Origin: Fibrobacter sp.
GTDB taxonomy: Bacteria > Fibrobacterota > Fibrobacteria > Fibrobacterales > Fibrobacteraceae
DNA: 5,229 nt
Reading direction: 5' to 3'
Assembly (NCBI GenBank): GCA_017520105.1
Contig: JAFWRL010000321.1
Location: 1-5,229, forward strand
Positions 1 to 5,229 of this stretch are shown piece by piece (position 1 is the stretch's first letter; each line of letters opens with the position of its first letter). The translations under genes and the position numbers were made by a program. The notes beneath the pieces are model-generated. The model saw nothing but the letters and a program-made list of their open reading frames with translations, did no database searches and had not been told where the DNA came from.

Positions 1-257
1 CAGTGGTCGCATAGCGCCCTATTGTCGCGCCGCCGCTGTAATTATATATTCATTCATGATAGCATCCGTCCTGCCGACTTGGCATTCGTTCCGGGCAGGT
101 TGTTTCACTATCTGCTTGACGCCGACCTCCCTTTGTTCCGCTAGACAGGCGCGCAATTCGAGGCAGACACCCTATGGGGAAACTGGCCCCCTGGCGATCA
201 ACGTAGAGCACCCCCACTGCTAGTAGCAAGTGGGATCATTAATCTGTCATTAACAGG
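1..257. other. GC-rich left-edge region without a defensible gene
   Basis: No recognisable protein or RNA gene is seen here. Two plus-strand frames are open from the left edge: one stops at TAG 142-144 and the other at TAG 221-223. The second contains an ATG at 56 that would give 55 residues rich in Cys, Thr, Arg and Pro, with no Shine-Dalgarno sequence. Neither product resembles a family I know, so both are probably chance frames or the tail of something starting outside the window. The composition is clearly richer in GC than the AT-rich lipoprotein gene further right. A small hairpin lies at 213-234, and a TCATTAA heptamer occurs twice, at 236-242 and 247-253. The segment may be the upstream flank of a mobile unit carrying the nuclease gene, but that is inference. 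Confidence 0.4.
213..234. other. Short hairpin upstream of the nuclease promoter
   Basis: CCCACT (213-218) pairs with AGTGGG (229-234). GCT (219-221) pairs with AGC (225-227) around a three-base AGT loop, and A228 is bulged. That makes nine base pairs. No T-run follows on the plus strand (ATCATTAAT comes next), so it does not look like an intrinsic terminator in that direction. It could be the end of an upstream transcript or a chance structure. Confidence 0.3.
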
Positions 258-285
258 TTTGTGAACCGGTGTTCTGCGCTATACA
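258..285 (+). promoter_or_regulatory. Candidate promoter of the nuclease gene
   Basis: TTTGTG (258-263) and TATACA (280-285) are separated by 16 bases and resemble a sigma-70-like -35/-10 pair. The predicted start of transcription would be near 292, giving a leader of about 40 bases before the ATG at 332. A small inverted repeat, CTGT-CATTA-ACAG (244-256), sits directly upstream of the -35 and could be an operator. The TAnnTTTG form seen elsewhere in the window is not present here. The call rests on sequence match only. Confidence 0.3.
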
Positions 286-290
286 AGCAT

Positions 291-324
291 CTCCTGTTTG
301 CAAGCCACAAAAATTTCACAGGAG
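291..324 (+). promoter_or_regulatory. Leader hairpin that would mask the nuclease ribosome-binding site
   Basis: CTCCTGT (291-297) is a perfect complement of ACAGGAG (318-324), with a 20-base loop between them. The right arm contains the AGGAG Shine-Dalgarno sequence of the nuclease gene (320-324, seven bases before the ATG). When paired, the site would be hidden from the ribosome, which would keep expression of a potentially harmful nuclease low. A competing pairing also exists: AACAGG (252-257) with CCTGTT (293-298) would free the Shine-Dalgarno, but only in transcripts starting upstream of 252. The pairing is seen in the sequence; the regulatory role is inferred. Confidence 0.4.
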
Positions 325-331
325 CATATAA

Positions 332-1120
332 ATGAGCATCAAGCCTTTTGATGACCTCGACATCACCGACCCGATTATGTTCGGACTCGTATTCAGCAAT
401 ACGCATATCGCCAAGCCGTTCATCGAGCACCTGCTCAACATCGAAATAGACCACCTCGAAACCCCGACACCAGAGGCAGTGCTGAGCTACGATGCGGAGC
501 ACAAGGGTGTCCGCTACGATGTTTTCGCGCGGGAAACAAACGAACATGGAGAAACCATCCGCTCATTCGATTTGGAAATGCAGATGGTTGACACCAAGGA
601 ACTCCCCCAGAGAGCAAGGTATTACCAAAGCGTATGCGATGGCGTGGCACTCTCCAAAGGAGACTTTTACACAAGTCTCCGAGAACAATACATCATCTTT
701 CTCTGTCCCATGGATATTTTCGGGCACGGATACCCCGTTTACCATTTCGAGAACAAGGCCCAAGAAAATCCGGAAATCACCTTGAACGACCTCACCTTCA
801 AAAACTTTTATATATTTACAAGGTACGAAGAGTTCAAGGATCCCGTCGTCAAAGCGTACATGAAATACTTTGCGACCAGGAACGCAGATTCCAGCGAAAC
901 CAAAACAATCAACAGCCAGGTGTCTTTCTACAAGACCGATACTTTCATAAGGAACAAGTATATGACTTACGAATTTGATCTTCACGAAAGCAAGGAAGCG
1001 GGGAAATGGGAAATGGTTGACGCCATGCTTGCAAAGAACTACTCAATCGAAGAAATAGTCTCCATTTCTAAATTTTCTAAGGAAGACATTCTCAAGCACA
1101 AAGCTACGTTAACCAAATGA
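332..1120 (+). CDS. Rpn family PD-(D/E)XK nuclease / putative transposase
   Basis: This 262-residue protein belongs to the Rpn / PDDEXK_2 group (PF12784, TIGR01784), often labelled 'PD-(D/E)XK nuclease family transposase'. Characterised Rpn proteins are DNA endonucleases that promote RecA-independent recombination; no function for this copy can be proved here. The catalytic signature is visible: D63 in RYDVFA, then E82 and Q84 in FDLEMQ (an E-x-Q version of E-x-K), followed by the family's RARYYQS element (94-100). The N-terminus (DDLDITDPIMFGLVF) and the helical C-terminal stretch near 225-256 (ML..NYSIEEIVSISKFSKEDI) are also typical. Length is close to normal, so the gene looks intact. ATG 332 is supported by CAGGAG at 319-324 with a seven-base spacer. 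The gene stands alone and ends before a strong terminator. A collapsed relative lies at 3290-3442. No terminal inverted repeats or target duplication were seen around it. Confidence 0.9.
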   Translation: MSIKPFDDLDITDPIMFGLVFSNTHIAKPFIEHLLNIEIDHLETPTPEAVLSYDAEHKGVRYDVFARETNEHGETIRSFDLEMQMVDTKELPQRARYYQSVCDGVALSKGDFYTSLREQYIIFLCPMDIFGHGYPVYHFENKAQENPEITLNDLTFKNFYIFTRYEEFKDPVVKAYMKYFATRNADSSETKTINSQVSFYKTDTFIRNKYMTYEFDLHESKEAGKWEMVDAMLAKNYSIEEIVSISKFSKEDILKHKATLTK

Positions 1121-1135
1121 GAAACTTCCATTTAC

Positions 1136-1159
1136 AAAAAGGGGCAGAAGCCCCTTTTT
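1136..1159 (+). terminator. Strong intrinsic terminator, probably bidirectional
   Basis: AAAAAGGGGC (1136-1145) and GCCCCTTTTT (1150-1159) form a perfect ten-base-pair stem around an AGAA tetraloop, starting 16 bases after the nuclease stop codon. On the plus strand the stem runs into TTTTTATATTATTT. On the minus strand it also ends in five Ts, so it can serve the convergent lipoprotein gene, whose stop codon is about 115 bases away. Confidence 0.88.
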
Positions 1160-1185
1160 ATATTATTTGTGAAGCATATAACAAT

Positions 1186-1218
1186 CGCCTGTGGAACGTG
1201 ATTTCAAAGGCGTTTTTT
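1186..1218 (+). terminator. Possible second plus-strand terminator
   Basis: CGCCT (1186-1190) pairs with AGGCG (1208-1212). After a one-by-one mismatch, TGGAA (1192-1196) pairs with TTTCA (1202-1206), including one G-U, around a five-base loop. Six Ts follow at 1213-1218. It would back up the stronger hairpin at 1136-1159 and keep transcripts from running antisense into the lipoprotein gene. The minus-strand reading lacks a clean T-run. Confidence 0.45.
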
Positions 1219-1273
1219 GTTAGAGGTAGTTTGCATCACACATTATTTTTTCGAAACAAGAAAAACAAATCTT

Positions 1274-3181
1274 TTATATATCCATTCCATCATTTTTCAC
1301 ACAACGGACATAACAACCTGAACGAACATCCTTCTGTTCTTTATACAAAGGATATGTATTTGTCGAATAATGGAAAAGCATGTAATCCGCATAATCAGAA
1401 CCATAACTACGCCACAACCACAAGCACGTTTTCCCCATCATCGCTTCAAAATTCATTTTTTCCTTTAAAACAGATTGTCCCGCCTCGCCGCTATCATCCT
1501 TTTCAAAAGTAGCATACCCACCTTGAAGTAATGAGAAACCGCTTTTATTCGTAGCGTTAGTCATATAGTTCGAAAAAAGTTCCCGATCTATACTGTTGGA
1601 CAAGGCAGTAAACTCATACCACGATGGAAGATGCCAACCATCAGGGCAAATACTTTGCTCTTTATCTATATCAGTAGCAGACTTCAATGAATCAAAAGCA
1701 ATATCCATTGCTGCCATCCACGAATATAAACGACCAAACCGATTGCAATTACTCTCTTTAAGTCCATAACACCAACTTTGTCCCTTTAAGTTTTCAGAGG
1801 TAACACTATCATGATAATTCAAATTCTCAGCCATCCATGTACGTCCATCAATTTCTATAGTCTTGTACTTTTGTCCATCGCGGGAATCCACTAATGTTCC
1901 ATAATTTAAGTCCGCGTTAAATATCGTAGAGGTATCATAATCTTCCATTTTTGTATAACGCCACACGGAATCGTCGCATATCATTTCCGCAAAATCGTAA
2001 TATTCATAAAGAACCTTTTTACCCTGAATTGACTTTACACAACGAGGCCATTTAACATAATCGGCAAACATCATACTCAAGTATTTTTCAAATTTGGGAA
2101 CATAACCATTCGGAGAAACACTTTCTATATATTTACGGAGAGAGTCAATTTCATTTTCCCTGAATAACGGAAAAACTTGTTCTGTAATGAACTCATACAC
2201 ATCCTCGCGTTTAAACTTTTCCATTGACACATCCAAATCAAAGCTACGCCACATCGTCGTTTCATAGGCGTCTCCCGCAAAGTTTTCCATTGCAATAGTC
2301 ACTGCAGCCAGCATTGCATCACCTTCTCCTTTTCCAAAAAGGCTGTAATTGCCAAAATCAGTTAGATCTTCTGGCATATGGAGATTTTGTAACAGGACTT
2401 TAGCAGCTTTTTTGTAAGCAGCACTAAACGTCATTTTTGGAACGTATTCCCATACAAGTGGAGTGATAATGGTTGTCAAGTAATTCACGTTTGTCGTTTT
2501 CGACAAATCCAAATTCAATGGCGCGGTCAAATAACTTTCGCGAATCAATCTATTTTGTGTACCATACCTTCGATCATAAAAAAATTCGTTGTCATAAGTT
2601 TCTAGTTCCACATACTTTTCTTTGAAATCGGATATGCTAGCAACATACAAGCCACTTATACTATCAACTTTTGCCGCTTTGCCAGTTTTACTCACTATCC
2701 ATTTTGATTCCATCTTTTTTTCTTTAGCTACAATATCATCAGCATAATTTCTTACAATAAAACCTCGCTGAACAAGCCCCGATACAGTCTCAGGAATTGT
2801 AACAATTATACCAGTATCAACCACAGCCATACCGGTATCAACTGTAGCCTTTCCACTATCAACCACAGTCTTACCAGTATCAACTGTAGCCTTTCCACTA
2901 TCAACCACAGTCTTGCCGGTATCAACTGTAACCTTTTCACTATCAACCACAGTCTTGCCAGTATCAACTGTAGCCTTTCCACTATCAAGCATAGCCTTAC
3001 CGGCATCAACTGTACCCTTTTCACTATCAATTACGACTTTATCAGAATCATTCGCTTTTTCGCCTGATCCAACACCAACTTCACTAGAATCATCAAATCG
3101 ATTCCCAACAGGAGAGTCCGAACCACAACCGCTCCAAAAGATTACGGCAAGAATCCAAAACGCGATGAATACATTTTTCAT
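1274..3181 (-). CDS. FISUMP-domain lipoprotein with heptad-repeat stalk
   Basis: This 635-residue surface lipoprotein is of a type characteristic of Fibrobacter. Residues 1-19 form a lipoprotein signal: K2, a hydrophobic run, then WSGC with C19 as the lipidated residue; W at -3 is unusual for a lipobox. Residues 20-48 are an Asp/Ser/Gly linker. Residues 49-125 are eleven consecutive heptads of the type VDTGKTV. Residues about 130-300 resemble the domain often found in these lipoproteins: VSGLVQRG start, NVNYLTTIITPLV, then a helix with AAYKKAAKVLL and FGKGEGDAMLAAV. Residues about 437-628 are the FISUMP domain (TIGR02145/PF09603), with DGRTWMAENLNY (445-456), FGRLYSWMAAMD (482-493), CPDGWHLPSWYEF (512-524) and GCYVRCVKN (622-630). 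The domain's biochemical role is unknown to me; surface binding is a guess. The gene is monocistronic, convergent to the nuclease gene and divergent from parE. Its codons look more AT-rich than parE's. No clear Shine-Dalgarno precedes the ATG, only a T-run. Confidence 0.92.
   Translation of the reverse strand: MKNVFIAFWILAVIFWSGCGSDSPVGNRFDDSSEVGVGSGEKANDSDKVVIDSEKGTVDAGKAMLDSGKATVDTGKTVVDSEKVTVDTGKTVVDSGKATVDTGKTVVDSGKATVDTGMAVVDTGIIVTIPETVSGLVQRGFIVRNYADDIVAKEKKMESKWIVSKTGKAAKVDSISGLYVASISDFKEKYVELETYDNEFFYDRRYGTQNRLIRESYLTAPLNLDLSKTTNVNYLTTIITPLVWEYVPKMTFSAAYKKAAKVLLQNLHMPEDLTDFGNYSLFGKGEGDAMLAAVTIAMENFAGDAYETTMWRSFDLDVSMEKFKREDVYEFITEQVFPLFRENEIDSLRKYIESVSPNGYVPKFEKYLSMMFADYVKWPRCVKSIQGKKVLYEYYDFAEMICDDSVWRYTKMEDYDTSTIFNADLNYGTLVDSRDGQKYKTIEIDGRTWMAENLNYHDSVTSENLKGQSWCYGLKESNCNRFGRLYSWMAAMDIAFDSLKSATDIDKEQSICPDGWHLPSWYEFTALSNSIDRELFSNYMTNATNKSGFSLLQGGYATFEKDDSGEAGQSVLKEKMNFEAMMGKTCLWLWRSYGSDYADYMLFHYSTNTYPLYKEQKDVRSGCYVRCVKNDGMDI
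2807..3037 (-). repeat. 21/42-bp coding minisatellite (eleven heptads)
   Basis: Residues 49-125 of the lipoprotein are eleven tandem seven-residue units with consensus [TA]-[VT]-V-D-[ST]-G-K. The higher-order unit is 14 residues (42 bp), alternating a TVVDSGK half with an ATVDTGK half. The three central 42-bp copies (2828-2953) are nearly identical at DNA level, while the outer copies are more diverged, the pattern expected when a tandem array expands from its middle. Because the period is a multiple of three, length changes by whole units keep the frame. The product would be a Lys/Asp-rich spacer lifting the C-terminal domains off the outer membrane. Confidence 0.93.
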
Positions 3182-3195
3182 ATAAAAAAAAGTAG

Positions 3196-3203
3196 CAAAT
3201 TTA
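3196..3203 (-). promoter_or_regulatory. Candidate -7 element for the lipoprotein gene
   Basis: On the minus strand this reads TAAATTTG, an exact match to the Bacteroidetes-type TAnnTTTG element. Fourteen bases separate it from the ATG, so the leader would be only a handful of bases and would carry no Shine-Dalgarno sequence. A TTTG lies upstream, but at 12 bases instead of the usual 19-21, so the -33 half is not supported. Transfer of the Bacteroidetes consensus to this organism is inference. Confidence 0.3.
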
Positions 3204-3289
3204 TTTTCAACATCACAAAAAAGGCTATTACAATTCCTGATGGCACTCCAAATGTAACATCAAGGGACGCTTTTTTTGCTGGGGTTTGA

Positions 3290-3442
3290 ATTCATTTAGC
3301 GATTCCGACACCGGAAGTCGCGCTGAGCTACGATGTTTTCGAGCACGAGAAATTCAAGGACCCGGTCATTATGACTTACACGAAGCTCTTTGCCCTTATG
3401 TGCAGTAATCAAAAATTTTATATATTTGTTACGGTTTATTAA
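3290..3442 (+). pseudogene. Collapsed remnant of an Rpn/PD-(D/E)XK nuclease gene
   Basis: The frame between TGA 3287-3289 and TAA 3440-3442 encodes 50 residues without a start codon. Its first part (HLAIPTPEVALSYD) matches residues 41-54 of the intact nuclease in this window (HLETPTPEAVLSYD; 10 of 14 identical). Its second part (HEKFKDPVIMTYTKLFA) matches residues 165-181 (YEEFKDPVVKAYMKYFA; 10 of 17). The roughly 100 residues between, including the E-x-Q catalytic pair, are missing, and so are both ends. The SYD-VF junction is what deletion between the two GCTACGATG copies of the intact gene would give. It is therefore a dead gene copy from a related but not identical paralog, in the same orientation as the intact one. 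Its end overlaps the likely parE promoter. Confidence 0.82.
3421..3428 (+). promoter_or_regulatory. Candidate -7 element of the parE promoter
   Basis: TATATTTG matches the Bacteroidetes-type TAnnTTTG element exactly and lies in an AT-rich stretch (3411-3427). No TTTG is found 19-21 bases upstream; the nearest is at 3389-3392, 28 bases away. Transcription from here would give a leader of about 200 bases containing the whole inverted repeat at 3460-3608. If instead the promoter lies inside or after the palindrome, the leader would be shorter; I see no better candidate there. Confidence 0.4.
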
Positions 3443-3459
3443 AACGATAGCTTGGGAGG

Positions 3460-3608
3460 CTCAAAAAATTTGCTTTGAAGAAAAAAATTGAGCGAAACCG
3501 AGTGCAGGCAGGAATGAAAAGTGGTGAATACTGGAAGTCTTTACCACTTTGAATGACGAACCTGCACGATGTGTTGCAGCCAATTTTTTGAAAATGAAAT
3601 TTTTTGAG
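3460..3608. repeat. 149-bp nested inverted repeat (palindromic element)
   Basis: Successive paired blocks share nearly one centre, at about 3534. Reading inwards: CTCAAAAAATTT (3460-3471) with 3597-3608, 12 bp; TTT (3474-3476) with AAA (3592-3594); AAAAAATTG (3482-3490) with 3581-3589, 9 bp; GTGCAGG (3502-3508) with 3561-3567, 7 bp; AAAGTGGTGAA (3518-3528) with 3540-3550, 11 bp including one G-U; ACT (3530-3532) with AGT (3536-3538) around a GGA loop. About 45 pairs form across arms of some 74 bases. No convincing direct duplication flanks it. It may be a non-autonomous mobile repeat (MITE-like) or a structured parE leader. It does not end in a typical terminator T-tail. Confidence 0.85.
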
Positions 3609-3633
3609 ACGACCTAATAAAAGAGATTGATTA

Positions 3634-5229
3634 ATGGCAGCTACGAAATATACAGAAGAAAGCATCAAGTCCCTCGAATGGCATGAACATATCAGACTCC
3701 GCCCCGGCATGTACATCGGTAAACTCGGCGACGGACAGAGCCCGGATGACGGCATTTACGTGCTCGTCAAGGAAATTATCGACAACTCCATCGACGAATT
3801 CGTGATGGGTGCGGGCAAGAAGATTGAAATTGACATCGAAGACCGCGCGGCCCGCGTGCGCGACTACGGCCGCGGCATTCCGCTGGGCAAGGTCATCGAC
3901 TGCGTATCGAAGATTAACACGGGCGGCAAGTACGATTCCGAAGCTTTCCAGAAGTCGGTCGGTTTGAACGGCGTGGGTACAAAGGCGGTGAACGCCCTTT
4001 CCACGAAGTTTATCGTCAAGAGTTTCCGTGACGGCCGCATGAAGCAGGCTGAATTCTGCCGCGGCGTTTTAGTGAAAGACTACAAAGAATGCGCCACGAA
4101 CGAAAAGAACGGTACCGAGATTTACTTTGAACCGGATGCCGACATTTTCAAGAACTACCGTTTCCTTCCGGCGTACATGGAAGAAAAGGTCTGGAACTAC
4201 GCCTACCTGAACAACGGTCTTTCGCTCATCATGAACGGCAAGGTCTATACAAGCCCGAACGGCCTTCTGGACCTTTTGAACAAGCACGTTGACGACACCA
4301 TCCGCTATCCGGTCATCCACTTCAAGGACAAGGATATCGAATGCGCGTTCACCCACGGCAACCAGTACGGTGAACATTACTACAGCTTTGTGAACGGCCA
4401 GCACACCACGCAGGGCGGTACGCACCAGCAAGCTTTCCGCGAAGGTATCGTCAAGGGCGCCCGCGACCACTTCAAAAAGGATCTTGACCCGTCCGACGTC
4501 CGCAACTGCATCATCGGCGCCATTTCAGTGCGCATCCAGGAACCGGTGTTCGAATCACAGACAAAGACGAAGCTCGGTTCTACGACAGTTTCGCCGGGCG
4601 GCGCTCAGTTGCGCTCCTGGGTCGTCGATTACGTGGCAAGCCAGTTCGACAACTACTTGCACAAGAATCCCGAAACCGAAAAGGCGCTTCTCAACCGCAT
4701 CACGCAGAACGAACGTGAACGCAAAGAAATCGCAGGCATCAAGAAGCTTGCGAACGAACGTGCCAAAAAGGCGAACTTGCACAACCGCAAGCTCCGCGAC
4801 TGCAAGATTCACTTGACCGATGTGAAGAACGCGCTCAACCGCGAATCGATGATTTTCATTACAGAAGGTGACTCTGCATCGGGTTCTATCACCAAGGCCC
4901 GTAACGTGCAGACGCAGGCGGTGTTCAGCTTGCGCGGTAAGCCGCTCAACAGCTTTGGCATGACGAAGAAGGTCGTGTACGAAAACGAAGAATTTAACTT
5001 GTTGCAACACGCGCTCGATATCGAAAACGGTCTCGAGAACTTGCGTTACGACAAAGTGATTATCGCGACCGATGCTGATGTGGACGGCATGCACATCCGC
5101 CTTTTGCTCATGACGTTCTTCTTGCAGTTCTTCCCGGAACTCGTGGAACAGAAGCACTTGTACATCTTGCAGACGCCGCTTTTCCGCGTGCGCAACAAGC
5201 AGGTGACCAAGTACTGCTACGACGAAACC
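3634..5229 (+). CDS. parE: DNA topoisomerase IV subunit B (partial, 3' end outside window)
   Basis: This is the ATPase/TOPRIM subunit of a type IIA topoisomerase, which with ParC relaxes and decatenates DNA in the cytoplasm. The 532 codons visible cover most of an expected 620-650. GHKL ATPase motifs: E47 and N51 in [18 protein letters not shown] (77-83), and [14 protein letters not shown] (110-123). The transducer QTK loop is Q309-T-K311 in SQTKTKLGS. The TOPRIM domain has E411 in [10 protein letters not shown], then [10 protein letters not shown] (433-442), and D480/D482 in ATDADVDG, the metal ligands. [21 protein letters not shown] and [14 protein letters not shown] favour the Bacteroidetes-type ParE over GyrB. 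The start is firm: TGA at 3628-3630 is in frame two codons before the ATG. Only a weak AAGAG (3621-3625) precedes it, eight bases away. GC-ending codons dominate, as expected for a well-expressed core gene. The upstream palindrome would lie in its mRNA leader. Confidence 0.95.
   Translation, partial: MAATKYTEESIKSLEWHEHIRLRPGMYIGKLGDGQSPDDGIYVLVKEIIDNSIDEFVMGAGKKIEIDIEDRAARVRDYGRGIPLGKVIDCVSKINTGGKYDSEAFQKSVGLNGVGTKAVNALSTKFIVKSFRDGRMKQAEFCRGVLVKDYKECATNEKNGTEIYFEPDADIFKNYRFLPAYMEEKVWNYAYLNNGLSLIMNGKVYTSPNGLLDLLNKHVDDTIRYPVIHFKDKDIECAFTHGNQYGEHYYSFVNGQHTTQGGTHQQAFREGIVKGARDHFKKDLDPSDVRNCIIGAISVRIQEPVFESQTKTKLGSTTVSPGGAQLRSWVVDYVASQFDNYLHKNPETEKALLNRITQNERERKEIAGIKKLANERAKKANLHNRKLRDCKIHLTDVKNALNRESMIFITEGDSASGSITKARNVQTQAVFSLRGKPLNSFGMTKKVVYENEEFNLLQHALDIENGLENLRYDKVIIATDADVDGMHIRLLLMTFFLQFFPELVEQKHLYILQTPLFRVRNKQVTKYCYDET

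Noticed and set aside
144..257. Possible tRNA or other known structured RNA in the left region
   Set aside because: No cloverleaf arms, anticodon context or acceptor end could be found, and no tmRNA, RNase P, SRP or 6S signature was recognised.
332..1120. Classical insertion sequence around the nuclease gene
   Set aside because: No terminal inverted repeats or flanking target duplication could be paired between the upstream region and 1121-1273, and the protein has no DDE or HUH transposase motifs.
1117..1512. Plus-strand open frame of 131 codons overlapping the nuclease stop and the 3' end of the lipoprotein gene
   Set aside because: It crosses the strong terminator hairpin, has no Shine-Dalgarno and lies antisense to the well-recognised FISUMP domain. 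Its product shows no family features.
2806..3030. Second minus-strand frame through the minisatellite, giving a Leu/Trp/Arg heptad protein
   Set aside because: A tandem repeat whose period is a multiple of three stays open in any frame that lacks a stop in one unit. The signal peptide and FISUMP domain fix the real frame.
2807..3037. Regular repeats considered as a CRISPR array
   Set aside because: The units are contiguous with no unique spacers, and they translate in frame within a clear lipoprotein gene.
3219..3278. AAAAAAGGC ... GCTTTTTTT with inner TTACA/TGTAA as a possible terminator or small RNA
   Set aside because: The stem needs a bulge, the inner pairing is only five base pairs, and the loops are large. 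It is best explained by A- and T-runs in AT-rich spacer DNA.
3429..3755. Minus-strand open frame of 108 codons covering the palindrome and the parE start
   Set aside because: It is antisense to the conserved ParE N-terminus and to the inverted repeat. The LGRLKKF string it shares with the plus-strand reading is simply a result of the palindrome.
4069..5157. Long minus-strand open frames (4069-4470 and 4555-5157) opposite parE
   Set aside because: They are antisense to conserved ATPase, transducer and TOPRIM motifs. Biased GC-ending codons in parE remove stop codons from the opposite strand, which explains them.

Overview
The window reads as chromosomal DNA from a Fibrobacter-type bacterium (phylum Fibrobacterota, FCB superphylum). 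Three things point there. The minus-strand gene in the middle encodes a lipoprotein ending in a Fibrobacter succinogenes major paralogous (FISUMP) domain. The gene at the right edge is a topoisomerase IV subunit B of the Bacteroidetes-like kind. TAnnTTTG-like promoter elements, the form known from Bacteroidetes, lie just upstream of two of the genes. This assignment is from recognition only; no search was run.

Layout. Positions 1-257 are GC-rich and hold no gene I can defend, only two short open frames cut by the left edge and a small hairpin. Positions 258-331 are a likely promoter and leader for the first gene; here a 7-bp pairing can mask the Shine-Dalgarno sequence. Positions 332-1120 (+) encode an intact Rpn/PD-(D/E)XK-type nuclease ('putative transposase'). 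Positions 1121-1273 are a convergent intergenic spacer with a strong intrinsic terminator and a weaker second one. Positions 1274-3181 (-) encode the 635-residue FISUMP lipoprotein, with an 11-unit heptad stalk encoded by a 21/42-bp minisatellite. Positions 3182-3289 are its upstream region. Positions 3290-3442 hold a shrunken, broken relative of the first gene. Positions 3443-3633 are the parE leader region, filled almost entirely by a 149-bp nested inverted repeat. Positions 3634-5229 (+) are the first 532 codons of parE, running off the right edge.

The genes do not form an operon or an obvious joint system. parE is a core housekeeping gene. The nuclease and the lipoprotein belong to families that I believe are expanded in Fibrobacter, and they look like accessory cargo placed upstream of parE. 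The accessory segment is bounded by two same-strand nuclease-family sequences, one whole and one collapsed, about 2.2 kb apart, which suggests duplication and decay at this site. The most unusual pieces are the large palindrome between the remnant and parE, and the remnant itself, whose first deletion junction falls exactly on a 9-bp direct repeat still present in the intact gene. I found no tRNA, rRNA, CRISPR array, classical insertion sequence or defence system.
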